The position numbers and the translations under genes are program-made. This document shows positions 11,501 to 22,759 of a stretch of 64,000 nt of DNA, in pieces. Each line of letters starts with the position of its first letter. The first letter of the stretch is position 1. The stretch spans positions 1 to 64,000 of the forward strand of contig BDSL01000097.1 of the NCBI GenBank assembly GCA_003116995.1. The letters are read 5' to 3'. This stretch comes from Yamagishiella unicocca (lineage: Eukaryota; Chlorophyta; Chlorophyceae; Chlamydomonadales; Volvocaceae). The notes under the pieces were generated by a model that ran no database searches, was not told the DNA's origin, and worked only from the letters and a program-made list of their open reading frames with translations.

Positions 11501-13448
11501 TTTAACATAGCAGCGCGGATCCAACGGGTGGCATCACCGTGGGGACGGCAGCGGTGGAGCACAACAAAACGCCTTGCAGCGCAGACCATCGGGATGACAA
11601 TAGGTGTCTAGAGAAGTATTACAAAAGTACATCAAAGGGCTACATGCTATTCGGCGGCGAGGATAGCACCTCTTGCGATGAAGGCAGTTGAAAGGATGCG
11701 AACAGACAACGTCGCCTCGCAGTGCAAACCGGCTGCAACCCAACGCAGTTCATGAGTGCTTCCTTCCGAACTTTGAGACGCTTACCCTTCGTAACGTACG
11801 TCCAATACGTTCTCCACTTTGCCAGCGTGTCTCTCGTGCGGCGTGAGCCCCGAAAAATGGTATTTTGGCAACACCAATGCATGCAGGCGCGAGGCCTGAT
11901 CCTTCCATCGCCTGACCTTGATGACACCGATGGCCGCGATGGCCCAATAGTGCGCCAAAACTAACACATTAACAGAGAAGTCGGTCGAGCACTTCCTCTC
12001 CCGTCCTCCTGGACACGTCCTCACCCGTCCCCTGTCAAGTCGATGTCAAGCCATGTCCAGCCTGGTAAAGTAAAGTGATATGGATTATGAAAACTGCGAT
12101 GGCTTTATAATTCTTTCTTGTTTGTACGGACATGTACGTACGGAGCTTCCCCACTGCTTCGCGCCCAGAGATCCTCCCACAACAACTGGGTCACCTCTAA
12201 CAGTTCTTTGTAACCAACAAAAGCACCATACTCTCCTTGAAAAGACCGCTCCTCTCCTGTAGAGGTTGCATCGATTGCATAGGTTGCATTATTAAAAATG
12301 CGCGGGAAGCGTTTCAACGAATCCAACACGGCGTTGAGCGTTCCCTTCACTTCCAACTAACATTCATGGAGCAGCGCGTTCCAGTATCGACTGTTTCGAG
12401 GAGAAATGATGACGACCCGGTGCAGGACCAACCGCTTGCTATGATGGAACGAAACGGGCATATGAACTAGCGGCGAGCCTGCCGACGCTTGTTTTGGTAA
12501 GTGGTTTCCTCCGTGTCCTGAAGCAGCCAGCCACTGAAATGCCCAATCCGATGCTGTCCGATGACTCCCGATGACTCATGGTTAAGTTGTATTTGGGGTG
12601 AACGTGGCGGGATCGCGTTCCGTTCGGTTTTCCAGTCATAACAGTTCCATTCAGTCATCATCGTGTGCCTCCATGCCAAATTGCAGCCGCCATATTGGTG
12701 TCGGAGTTTACATTAGATATGTTTCGTTCGATATGCCACTGACGGCGTAGTTGTGGCACCACTCCGGCGATGCCCCCGGTGGTTCTGCCTTTCGGTCTGG
12801 AGCCCACTGACAAGAACTACTTCCACCATTATGGCCAGGTTGGCACGGCGCAAAAAAAATCGGAATGGCCATAACGTGTTCTGGTGTGGTCCCTCGGTGA
12901 CCAAACTGCTTTGTAGGCCTAGGTACTCATGCTAGAGGATGCCCGTCTGCTCCGGTCTGCTGCACCCTATATATACCCGTAGTCTAGCCTGCCTCCAAGC
13001 GCGTTATGGACAAGCACGTCGGTGTGTGAAGTCAATTTGCTTAGTGCGCACACGTCATTGGCGCGTCTGTGTTATTCCCAGCGCGCGCGGCGCCAAAAAA
13101 CCGATAAAGCGGACGCATATTTGCTTTCGGTATGAGTCCATCCTGGCGTGCATGCATGGGCGAATGGCCGGGCCGCACTGTGTTGAAGCCAGTGCCGCGG
13201 CACGAAGGACCGGGATGGCCGCGCGCTACGCGGTGTGCACATGCGTGGGCGTGCCCATCCAGTGTGTGTGTGTGTGTGTGTGTCCCTGTAACCATTCCGC
13301 AGGGTCGATTCACTGGGTTCCAGAGCAAAAGGTAGAACCATCGGGCACATCGCCTGACACTGAGGGAGACGGAGGAGACAGCGACCGACGTGCACCGGAA
13401 CATAGGCAAACCACCGGAACACCAATCGACAGGTCGCAGGCAGAAAGA
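8560..13448. other. Gene-poor tract with degraded repeats
   Basis: No intact gene. It has lower GC than the flanks and contains (CA)-rich microsatellite sequence at 10388-10480, five scattered copies of a CGGCACGAAAAACCGGGATGG-like motif (about 10120, 10209, 10485, 12831, 13186), and (GT)n at 13262-13284. Short minus-strand protein-like fragments (12356-12105, 12024-11782, 11501-11220) look like remnants of an inactive transposon gene; I cannot name the family. A segment at 12765-12809 (-) and 13311-13352 (+) matches a 57-bp insertion near 48.55 kb. Confidence 0.5.
11220..12356 (-). pseudogene. Possible decayed coding sequence, frames broken
   Basis: Three minus-strand open stretches in different frames have protein-like composition. 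12356-12105 includes RFPRIFNNATYAIDATSTG and GYKELLEVTQLLWEDLWA. 12024-11782 includes SRLHALVLPKYHFSGLTPHE. 11501-11220 includes CFADASQDGWVGQHSSFVV and SPSIKKLAESACASQL. Order and strand agree with one broken gene, probably from a transposon given the setting. No family motif is recognised and chance open frames are not excluded. Confidence 0.25.
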
Positions 13449-13782
13449 GGGTGCTGGCGAATAATGGTGGTAAGAAAAAACGGCAGAAAACGGTAGAAAA
13501 CGGCAAACGTCGATGGCGGATTAGCGGGTGGTTACTGCCAGGGTCACAGAGGGTCGGAACTGAGCCACAGGATCACTAGGAAGAGAACCGTGGACCTGAA
13601 GTGATGGGACCCGTATGTAGACGTACGCGCGCAGTGGCGTAACGCTCGCTCGTCATGCACAAGTTGGGAACCGTTGCTGAAGTAATGCAATGCTGCGTGT
13701 ATCGCGTTTTTGTGCCAGGGGGTAGCAGCGCGTTTGCGACGTCTTGCAACGCGCCCCAACGCTCGGGGCGGGCGGGCGCGAA
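13449..13782 (+). repeat. Left terminal inverted repeat
   Basis: Outer end GGGTGCTGGCG. Includes an A-rich AAGAAAAAACGGCAGAAAACGG segment and the sequence GAGCCACAGGATCACTAGG, which is mirrored at 14661-14679. Confidence 0.85.
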
Positions 13783-14450
13783 TACTTAAAGGTCAGACGT
13801 CGGACGTGGCGTACTTTGTAACCCTGTAAGTTTTCCTTCCAGAACGTGAGCCACGATGTAGAGAAATGGCAAATTATCACCCAGGACGTGCACGCCATGG
13901 AATGGTCATCGGGTTCCTTCGGGGTTACTTTGACGGCCCTCCATCGAAAAATAAGCATCCTCAGCGAATAGCTTTTACATATGGCGCAGAAGTAGCCCGA
14001 TGCAACTTGTTTCGCTCGCATGCGCGCGACGCAACTCTGCGCGACTGCGTCGACAGCGTCGAAGGTCACTGACAGTTCGACATTGCATGGTAGCTGCTCC
14101 TGCGCCAGTCACACACGTCCACATTTTCGGCCGAAGCACCCCAACAGCAGCAAACTTGGCATCGGAATACACGTGCGGCTGGTATAAGGCAGTGCAGGCA
14201 GCAGGTGTGGGGCCGTGCCGCCGTCCCGAGCTGTGTGGCGTGTGTGGGGACCCCCCACACGCGCCCTGGGAACGCCGAAGTGGTGCCTTAGGGACGCCAT
14301 AGCGTTTCAGGAGCATTGGAATGGCATCTGTGCTTAAGGATTGCCGTTGTGCGTTAGGGTGGCCATTGTGCTGTAGGTATTCCGTTGTGCGTTAAGAATC
14401 TCGTTGCGCTGGTTTCGGGACGTTGCAGAAGTCGATGTGGTTTCGTAATT

Positions 14451-14784
14451 TTCGCGCCCGCCCGCCCCGAGCGTTGGGGCGCGTTGCAAGACGTCACAAA
14501 CGCGCTGCCGCCCCCTGGCACAAAAACGCGATACACGCAGCATTGCATTACTTCAGCAACGGCTCCCAATTTGTGCATGACGAGCGAGCGTTACGCCACT
14601 GCGCGCGTACGTCTACAAATAGGTCCCATCACTTCAGGTTTACGGTTCTCTTCCTAGTGATCCTGTGGCTCAGTTCCGACCCTCCGTGACCCTGGCAATG
14701 TTTACCTGCTAATCCGCCATCGACTTTTGCCGTTTTCAGACGTTTTCTGCCGTTTTTTCTTGCCACCAGTATGCGCCAGCACCC
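14451..14784 (-). repeat. Right terminal inverted repeat
   Basis: Reverse complement of 13449-13782 with scattered substitutions (for example GGTAAACATTGCC against GGTGGTTACTGCC) and equal length. Confidence 0.85.
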
Positions 14785-16085
14785 CTTATGACGGTGCTCG
14801 CGGCACGGTGTGAGTCCTCCGTTGCCAGCAGTGCCAGCGGACAGGTGGCCTGAGAATGCAACAATGGAGTGGCAACCCCCCTTAGTAGCGCCCCCCCCCT
14901 CTTTTACTGTAACCCCTCATACGGGGCGATTTCGCTTAGCCGCCAAAGGTCGACATACGACCTCCGTCTTTTCCTCACCCAAGTTGTCCAGCATGCACCT
15001 CGAAATGTCTGTTCTAAACGGTTTTTCCTCGCACCCACGGGTCCTCCCGCGCAGCCCCTCATACGGCAACTGAATCATTGGGTGCGAGAGTGAGTGAGTT
15101 TACATGCTGGCGGCGGGTACGCAGGGTGTCGTGAACCGCAACTTGATCGACACCCGCCGGCACGACGCGTGACGGACGCCGTGGCAGCTCGACAACGATT
15201 TCGGAAGGCGGTACGACAGGGTGAACATGTACGACGGCCTCAGTCATAAGCCGCTCGGCGCGGCTACATATCACCCGCCGAATTTGGATGCCACCATCTC
15301 GAGCATTACTTTTTCAGCGCGATCAGATGGCCGCTATCTAGCCATGGGGCCATTTCTGATGGAGCACCAGGCCGGTAGTGTATTGCGACACGTGCCTCTC
15401 GCGCCATGCGTATGCGCAGGCCTTCCGGCAAATCAGGGCGCCCACGGACCTGTACGGCGGCATGTGGCAGCTCCTTTCGGAATCCAGGGAGGCCCCAAAC
15501 GAGTCGTCCGCAACACGGCGCCCAACCCTGTGCTTCTGAGCCGGCACAACCATATTGCATCGCCCGTCGGTCAACTGCAACGTGATTTTCTGCAACCGTC
15601 AACTGATCGGCTGCCGGCGCGAGCCTCCCCTCCTGAAGTCCGCATCCGTCCCATGCTACCAACCTGCCTGCCAGTGAACCCCGCCGGCCAGAGCCCCGCT
15701 CCGGTCGGGAACATTCACCGGTCCCCTTACCCTCCCCTCAGTCTCCAGCTCTCCACCCACCCAGCCACGAGGCGCCCCAGCCCCGCCCCCTTGTCCCCTG
15801 CAGCCCCCGGGCACCCACACTCCCGGGCACTACGGCAGCACTGCTCAGCTGGGCGCCAGCAGCTGCTCTGCGGGCGCCAGCTCCGACCACTACCCGCCCC
15901 GCACCCTGCCTCCTAGGTGGCGCGCCCTGCCGAGCTCAGGCCCCCCCGTCCTTCGCCCCATGCCCCCGAACAGAATACCGCCCACGGGGAGTCCGGAACC
16001 AGCCGCCCACGAGGGGGACCGGAACCAGCCGCCCACGAGGGGGACCGGAACCAGCCGCCCACGGGGGGACCGGAACCAGCCGCCC
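14785..16085. other. Region downstream of the coiled-coil gene
   Basis: No gene recognised. It contains dispersed repeat family A (about 14927-15060), and a short tandem repeat of GGAACCAGCCGCCCACGAGG type at 15995-16080, just beyond the stop codon of the minus-strand coiled-coil gene. TTACA at 15100-15104 (TGTAA on the minus strand) is about 980 bases past that stop and is only a weak poly(A) candidate. Confidence 0.5.
14985..15060 (+). repeat. Dispersed short repeat family A, copy 2 (intergenic)
   Basis: CCAGCATGCACCTCGAAATG, a TAAACGGTTTTTCCTCG core, then CACCCACGGGTCCTCC. It shares an extended left flank with copy 1 (CGCTTAGCC-GCCAAAGGTC at about 14930). Confidence 0.75.
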
Positions 16086-19000
16086 TCAGCTGAGGGAGAG
16101 GCTGAAGAGCTGCTCTCGCTTCCGCCGGAAGGCCCCTGGGTCGCGCAGCGGAGTGGCCTTGCCCGCCAGCACCTGGCCGTCCAGAAAGTTCTCTAGGTGG
16201 GCCATCTCCAGCTGTACGACAACGAGACGACACAAAGCAGTGTGTGTACGTCAGGGTGGCGGGGAGGGGTGCGGTCGCGTCGACGGACGGATGCGGAATG
16301 GCGGGTGGTGTGGCCGACAGGGCCAAGGGGGGGGGGGGTGAGCTCCAGCATGAAAAAAAAGGGAGGAAGGGGGGTGTGACCGGCAGGCGAGCGGGCGGCG
16401 GTGGCAGGGTGCGGGGTGTTGTGGCAGGGTGTGGTGTCCGCCGCTGTGGGGCACGCAAGGCGACAGGGGATGGGCCCGGCGGCACGCAGGCTGACGGCCC
16501 CGCCCGCCCCGTACGCGCCCGCCATAATGCGATCTCTCCCCGGCCGCGCCCGCCCCCTCACCTTGTGCAGCTGCTCCAGCTCCTGGAGGGGGTGCAGTCG
16601 GCGATCGGTTCGGATGACGGAAGGTAAAGTTGTTGGCCGTTTTCAGGTGGTACGTTGAAGGTTTGGACGGTGGGTTCAAAAGGAAGGGCGAGCGCGGAGG
16701 GCACGAGGCCGTCAGCAGGGGCTGCAGACCACCCTGGTCTGCGGGTGACGCTCGCGCCAGGGAGGGCCTTAGTCTCCCTTGTACGGCCCCGGAAGCTGAC
16801 CCCTGTACAACAGGATCCCGGTCCCGGCCCTCCCGCACCCTAGGGCCCATCCCTGGACCCCCCCTAACGGCACTCGAGGTCCGTCCAACACCCTGCATAC
16901 GATAGCCTTCCAATCGCGACACGACCCCCGATGCTGTCATCGCCGTACACAGCCATACCAGGACCATACCAGCCTCCTAACGCCCAGGCGGCGCAGCACC
17001 CACCGAGACGATGTTCCGAAACCGCAACGTCCGTCTCTCCGTCTCCCCAATCCGTTTGAGCTCCAGCTCGTCCCGCCCCTGGAGGCAAGGCGAGTGGAAT
17101 TGAGGGAGGACGGAGTGGGGGTTGCGAGGGACGGAGTGGGGGTTGCGAGGGACGGAGTGGGGGTTGCGAGGGACGGAGTGGGGGTTGCGAGGGACGGAGT
17201 GGGGGTTGCGAGGGACGGAGTGGGGGGTTGCGAGGGACGGAGTGGGGGAAAGGAACAGGGCCGGTCAGGGCTGCCGCGCAGGGCTGGGCGGCAGGCACAG
17301 GGTGGCTGCGCCGGTGTGCCACTTCGACGGACAGCTCGGGGGGGGGGGAGGAGGTCGCTGGCCGCTGAAGCCAGCATCCGCCTCGTGCGCTGGGCGGCTC
17401 CCCAGGGCGAAAGCAGCGCAACGCAACGGGCAATAACTTCAGCACGTGCGAATTTGTTTGCGTTGTACCTTGGCTTCGTGGGCAGAGCTGGCTAAACTGA
17501 GGACTTACTGTGGTAGGCTCGACAGGCGCCGCCGGAGTGCGCACGCCCTCCCCGGCCGCGGACCGCAACCCTGAACGCGTGAGGGTGGCGGCCCCGGTGC
17601 CAGCCCCGACCCCGGCCCGGCTCCGGAACCTGTCCCGACCAACCGTCCCCCTCCCCCGCACCTTTTGCCCCCGCTGCAGCAGCACCTCGTACTCGTTTTG
17701 CTGCTTGGACTGCAGCTTCGCGATCTTGAGCTTGGACTCGGCCTCCCACGCGGCCACAGTGGTCCCCAGCTCGGCCTGGGGTTGCGGACAGCGACGGCGG
17801 CGACGACAACGGCAACAGCCGGGGGCCACAAGGGAGGAGACTGAGTTGGGTCCTTGGGAACACGGCAGAAAGGGTGATCCTACTACAGCAATCTAACCTC
17901 CTGATGGCCTTCGATGGCCCTCGATGACCCGACCCAGCTGCCACTCGCTCCAGCGATTCAGGAGACAGAAGCGACATATCACCACCCCACAAAACCCAAA
18001 AACTCAAAACCCACCCCACCCCACTGCACCCCCCCCCACCTGGTACAGCTCGTCCGCCATGCTTTTGACCTGTGTCGCCCTGCCGTACAGCTTCGCCTTG
18101 GCCAGTTTGTCCTGCATGTCCCGCTGCACCAGGTAGTCGCGGGAGGGGCGGGAGCGGATGGGTCGCTTGCGCTGCAGCTCGTCCACGAAGGCCGCCAGCT
18201 GGGCGGTGTGGCCGGCCTTGAGCTCCTCAAGCGCCTGGCACGCGACCAGGGCCGGGCAGGGAAGGGAAGGGCAGAGGAAGGGCAGGGGAGGGAAGAGCAG
18301 AGGAAGGGCAGAGGAAGGGCAGAGGAAGGGCAGGTAGGGAAGGGCAGGGGAGGAATGAGACAAGGCCGTTGAGGAAGTGCGGGAAGCAAGGAAGAGGGGA
18401 AGGGAACAAGATGAGGTTTGCTGTGCGGGGGCTACGGCCTCGGCGGCGGATGGGGCGATGAGCCTCGCGCGCGCCGTGACAGCTGGAAAGGCGTCAACGT
18501 CGATGTCAGCGGCAGCAGACGCAGTGGCGATGGTCGTCTCCACCTCCTAGCCTCCGCCCTGAGCCCCGGCGAACACACCTCCCGCATGACGCATCCCAAC
18601 CCCCCCTCCCGCGTCAACGGTTTTCACGCCACCCCTCCCGGCCCCACCCGGCTCCAGCATGCATCCGGCCCACAAGGCTCCATGCCCTTCACCCCCCTCC
18701 CCCCCCTCCATTCCCCTGCACCTCGAAACGTCTGTTCTAAACGTTTTTTTCTCGCATCCACGGGTCTTCCTCGAAGCCCACCCGGCTCCAGCCGACGCCG
18801 CTGCCCCCCCTCCTCCGTGGCCACGGCTTCCTAGTCCACGGGTCTTCCCCCCTCCGCGCCCACCTTGGCCACGTTGACTGCGTAGTCCTTCATCCGGTGG
18901 TCCCAGATGTGGTGGAACTTGGCCGTCTCCTCCTCGTACACCACCTGCACCTCCTCCAGCTCGCGGGCCTGGTTGCAGCCCAGCTCCTGACGCAGGCTGT

Positions 19001-22000
19001 CCACCTGGGGAGAGGTGGCGGGGTGGTGTTGGCGGTAGTGTTGGTGGTGAGATTAATGGGGGGGAACGGCGGGGATAGGGGGGGAACGGCGGGAGAGGGT
19101 TTTACGGGGCCGCACGGCTGACAAACGCCCTCCAACCCGGCGCCCCTCAATGCGGGGACAATTCAGACCCACAATGATGTTGTTTGCTGGCAAGCTCATC
19201 AGCGCCCATCACGATAGGTGGGTCCCACCCTGTCACAGGGTCCTCAGCCCCAACCTAGCCTCCCCACCCAAGCCGCACCCTACACGGCCCTCAGCCTCTA
19301 CCTACCCACACCACAGGGCCGCACCCCACAGGGCCGCACCCCCACCCCTTACAGGGCCCCACTCCCACCCCACAGGGCCCCACCCCCACCCCTTACATGG
19401 CCGCACCCCCACCCCACAGGGCCCCACCTGCGCCGTCTTGAGGTCCGCCAGCCTCCTGGACGCCACCTTGGCCTCCTGGTAGCGCCCGTCTATCTCACAC
19501 CTCTGCCGGTGCTCCTCCAGCTTACTCATGTACTGTACGACCGCCTCGTCCACGTGAAGGGCGCCGGTCTGTGGCGGTTGGGAAGGCGGTTGGGAAGGCA
19601 GTTGGGAATCAGGGCATTTTGGCGTCGAAGGAACCTCCCTCGCCGCCCCTCCGGAACCAGCTTCACAGGGTGCCCCAGGGTGCCCCGCTCACACCCACTC
19701 CTCCGATAGCCTCCCCACCCATCCCCACCCATCCCCACGGGCTCTCCTCAACCCCCCCATCCCCGGCGTCCACCCCACCCAAAGCCTGTCACCAACTAGG
19801 AGCCTGTCGCCAACTAGGTTTCCGGTTTGTCTTTTTCTTTGTCCGTATCTTGTGGCATGTACGCGACCCCACGCTGCCCCAGCCCGCAGTGCTCACCTCC
19901 AGGTACGACCTGTTCTTGGTGAGGATGCGGCGGAAGGGCCGCGAGGGGCTGCTGGTGTCTGCAGCCGGGCTGAGGTGGGGGCTGTACGACGAGGAGGGCA
20001 CGGAGGCGGCGGTCTCGTTGCGCAGCACCGCAAGGGTCTGGCCGACGGGCTGAGACAGCTCCGCCGACATCATGCCCACCACCGCCAGCCTGGTGGCGGG
20101 CGTGTCCGTGGGCGTGTGTGTATTGGGAGGAGGTGGTGGCGGTGGTGGTGGCGGGGCCCCACGAGGGCGGGAAGGGGGGAGGGCGACTCAGGAGGAGTGT
20201 ACCGGTATAGGGGTGCTGGTGGGGGTGCGAGGGCGTGTGCCGCAAGGGGCCTGGGTCGGGTGGCTCCCGGGTAGCCGGCAGGCTGGGGACCGAAGGGGCC
20301 CCCCTGGAGCGGGAGGTCGGCCCCCAACAGGGGCCCCCCTGGAGCGGGAGGTCGGCCCCCAACAGGGGCCCCCCTGGAGCGGGAGGTCGGCCCCCAACAG
20401 GGGCCCCCCTGGAGCGGGAGGTCGGCCCCCAACAGGGGCCCCCCTGGAGCCGGAGGTCGGCCCCCAACAGGGGCCCCCCTGGAGCCGGAGGTCGGCCCCC
20501 AACAGGGGCCCCTATCCCCCTGTTCTCCTTGCCGCGCCGCTCCGCTGCACCACCACCTTCACCGCCCTCGGTTAGTCGGCCGTGGATTCGCGGATTCTCT
20601 TGTCAAACCCCCGCCCAACAGGGGTGAACGTGGGCCACGGGCCCGCTGTAGACTCTCCCAGCGCGCCCCTCCTCCTGGCGGGTCCGCGACATCCCGCCAG
20701 CCGGGAGCAGCCGGGCGGCACCAGCATACTCCGAGCCACACGTGCTCCGAGCCACACGTGCTCCGAGCCACACGTGCGGCCCTCGAGCTGCTGCACCTCG
20801 GCCATGCGTCCTGCCGCCTCGGGCCATGCGCCCTGTCCTGCCGGGGCCAGAGCGCCCTGCCCTGCCCTGCCCGGACCCGTGTTCCGACCGCCTGAGGCCC
20901 GCAGCCGCAGCCGTGTTGCCCCATCCCATCCCGCTGGTGGGGGCGGGAACCAGGAGGCCGCACCCTGCGCCACCCGCCTCCGGTGGACTCCAGAAGACCG
21001 CAGCTGCTGCCCGACAATCGGAGATCGTACCCCCGCCGCTGAACGACCCGGGCCTGGCTGCCGCGGCGGCGGACTGCACGGCGCAGACTGCACGGCGCAG
21101 ACTGCACGGCGCAGACTGCACGGCGCAGACTGCACGGCGCAGACTGCACGGCGCAGACTGCACGGCGGACTGCCCACGCGGGTGCGTTGCCTTTGTGAGT
21201 CGTGACCCAGCAGCGCGAACCCCAGCCCTCGTGATGGGACGAGACATGACATCAGCACGGGACGAGCTGGGTGGCCTCGCAGCCCGCAGCCCCACCCACG
21301 CCCCCTGCACCCGGGGCCGCGGCCTGTTCAGCGATGCCGCTGACGCTGTTCAGCGGGATGCCGCTAACGCTGTTCAGCGGGATGCCGCTAACGCTCTTTC
21401 AGGGGCCTGTTCAGCAGCAGCTGGGGGCGGCACCACCGGCAGTTCAAGACCGCGGCCTCCGCCACGCCACATCGCAACTAACCTCGGCGTGCGGCTCCGC
21501 CGTACAAGCTGAGGTGCCCTAGGTGCTGCCCCATACAGGATCGGGGCGTTGTTGTCTGGACAGGCTGCCGTACAAGCCCGCCTCCCGACCCCCTGCCCCG
21601 CCAGCAAAGAGCTGGCGGGAGGCCCCAATCGCCGGTGAACAACCCGTCGTCCCGAATCGCATCTCCGGACAAACACGCAGATGTACTGGTATCACTGGGC
21701 TAGGTACGCCACAGCATAGGTTTCGCCTAGCCGCGTTGTGGCCGCTGGAAGGTATCTTCAGGAGCGCTGGGACAGGCTGATCCCAGCAGCAGCAGCAACG
21801 GCAGCCGTAAACACGGGCTGTTAACCCCTGGCAACAGAAAGGCCCAGCACCGCTGCGGGAGTTCCTCCCCCAAACATAGCTGTGCTGCAGCGGCACTCAC
21901 GTCTGCTCTCTTGTCATGAACTCGACGCTTGGCCCCGCAACCGTCGTAACGACGCGTCTGCAGTTGTCCGGCGAGGTGTGCAGGTCGACTGACGCCAACA

Positions 22001-22169
22001 GGCCGCCCAGCGCCGAGACTGGAAGTGTCCCATCGTCCTGTGCAAAGTCGTAGTACAGCTCGCCGGCGCGTTCACTGGCTCGCTGGCGCAAGCCCCATGG
22101 CTCGGGGGCCCCCCCGGGCGCTTCTGGCTGCGAGGCGCCATATACGGGCGGCAGGACTGACCCTTCCAT
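16086..22169 (-). CDS. Coiled-coil protein with EF-hand-like N-terminus
   Basis: Nine exons in transcript order: 22169-21901, 20089-19897, 19568-19428, 19004-18864, 18234-18040, 17775-17662, 17078-17004, 16582-16562 (21 bp) and 16211-16086 (stop TGA 16088-16086). All are GT-AG and in phase, giving 424 residues. Residues 1-90 hold an acidic, EF-hand-like helix-loop-helix (ELYYDFAQDDGTLPVSALGG). Residues about 90-154 are a Ser/Pro-rich linker. Residues about 158-424 are almost all helical and charged, as in a long coiled coil; the start reads DEAVVQYMSKLEEHRQRCE and a later part SKLKIAKLQSKQQNEYEVL. From memory this resembles a coiled-coil family found in flagellated protists and animals, but I cannot attach a name; a cytoskeletal or ciliary role is inference. 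The first intron is 1.8 kb and full of minisatellites. Confidence 0.82.
17100..17248. repeat. 21-bp intronic minisatellite
   Basis: About six to seven copies of GTTGCGAGGGACGGAGTGGGG with a 21-bp period, in the intron between exons 17775-17662 and 17078-17004 of the coiled-coil gene. Confidence 0.9.
18245..18355. repeat. Imperfect GGGCAGAGGAA-type purine-rich repeat
   Basis: Irregular tandem GGGAAGGGCAGAGGAAGGGC units in the intron upstream of exon 18234-18040 of the coiled-coil gene. In the gene's sense direction it is a pyrimidine-rich tract leading to the 3' splice site. Confidence 0.8.
18640..18790 (+). repeat. Dispersed short repeat family A, copy 3 (intronic, antisense)
   Basis: GGCTCCAGCATGCATC at 18650, then, after an interruption of about 50 bp, CACCTCGAAACGTCTGTTC, the TAAACGTTTTTTTCTCG core and CATCCACGGGTCTTCCTCG. 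It lies in an intron of the coiled-coil gene. Confidence 0.8.
20306..20515. repeat. 35-bp minisatellite, 6 units
   Basis: Units begin at 20306, 20341, 20376, 20411, 20446 and 20481 (GGAGCGGGAGGTCGGCCCCC...). The last two carry GAGCCGG instead of GAGCGGG. It lies in the first intron of the coiled-coil gene. There are no spacers, so it is not a CRISPR array. Confidence 0.95.
20575..20620 (+). repeat. Dispersed short repeat family B, copy 1
   Basis: TTCGCGGATTCTCTTGTCAA followed by ACCCCC. A related sequence is found at 24965-25020. This copy is in the first intron of the coiled-coil gene, next to the 35-bp array. Confidence 0.6.
21072..21175. repeat. 14-bp minisatellite GACTGCACGGCGCA, 7 units
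   Basis: Perfect 14-bp units from 21072. A second small array, three 24-bp units of ACGCTGTTCAGCGGGATGCC type, follows at about 21345-21415. Both lie in the first intron of the coiled-coil gene. Confidence 0.9.
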
Positions 22170-22759
22170 TACCTAGTTACTGCAGATGCCGCCAACGTGG
22201 GATACTGAGGCTGTTAATGGGGTTCAGGGAAGTGGCCGCGAGGGCCGCAGTCACCCGCGAAAAAATCTAAGTTATAAAATAATATGTTCAGTAGCTAGAA
22301 GTGGGCATCCATAACGAATCATCTGTTGAAAAATGAAGAATTCTGGAGTAGAACTTAGGAACTGTTCAGCAAAGGGCTGACTGAGTCATTGTCATCACAC
22401 AAGGAATACTCAAGAAAAGAGAAGCTGTATCAGCTTTTGCGTATCCTTGGAGCCAAGGGTTGCTCTAAGCATTCGTACGCAGGTATACGGCATGTAGAAC
22501 CTGTCTGGACGAACTGACTGATCCATCCCACATGACGACAAAAGCAGTGAAGACATGTAACCGGACGAACGCGATCCTTGAAAAAACACTTCGTTGACAC
22601 AGCCTGAGGCATCGGAAATCGGGACACCTGTCTAGGTCTAGCAACTTCGTCTAGTCCCACGACCCACACCGGGACTTGTCACCTAACAATTCAAATGAAA
22701 TGATCCTTTTACTTTAGCAATCGTGCGGCTTCATATATTCGTTGCAGTCGGTCTGCATT
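22170..22759. promoter_or_regulatory. Divergent upstream region between the coiled-coil gene and ERO1
   Basis: A 590-bp gap between the start codons of two divergently transcribed genes, clearly more AT-rich than its surroundings (for example the TTATAAAATAATATG run near 22271). It must hold both 5' leaders and core promoters. I could not identify a convincing TATA box or stress-response element. Confidence 0.5.

Larger units (their letters stand above)
13449..14784. mobile_element. Fold-back DNA element with 334-bp terminal inverted repeats
   Basis: The left arm 13449-13782 and right arm 14451-14784 are inverted copies of the same length (334 bp) and roughly 93-95 percent alike by eye. Both begin GGGTGCTGGCG at the outside and end with the GC-rich CGGGGCGGGCGGGCGCGAA at the inside. 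The 668-bp centre has no convincing transposase; the best minus-strand frame (14069-13653) is unrecognised. A GC-rich palindrome (GTGTGTGGGG/CCCCCCACAC) sits near 14238-14262. Long arms suggest a Mutator-like or fold-back type. I could not find target-site duplications, so the exact ends are provisional. Confidence 0.8.

Noticed and set aside
13441..14793. Target-site duplication for the long-TIR element
   Set aside because: The bases outside the arms (CAGAAAGA and CTTATGAC) do not match, so none is claimed.
20306..20515. Regular 35-bp repeats that could suggest a CRISPR array
   Set aside because: Units are contiguous with no unique spacers, lie in a eukaryotic intron, and have no cas genes nearby.
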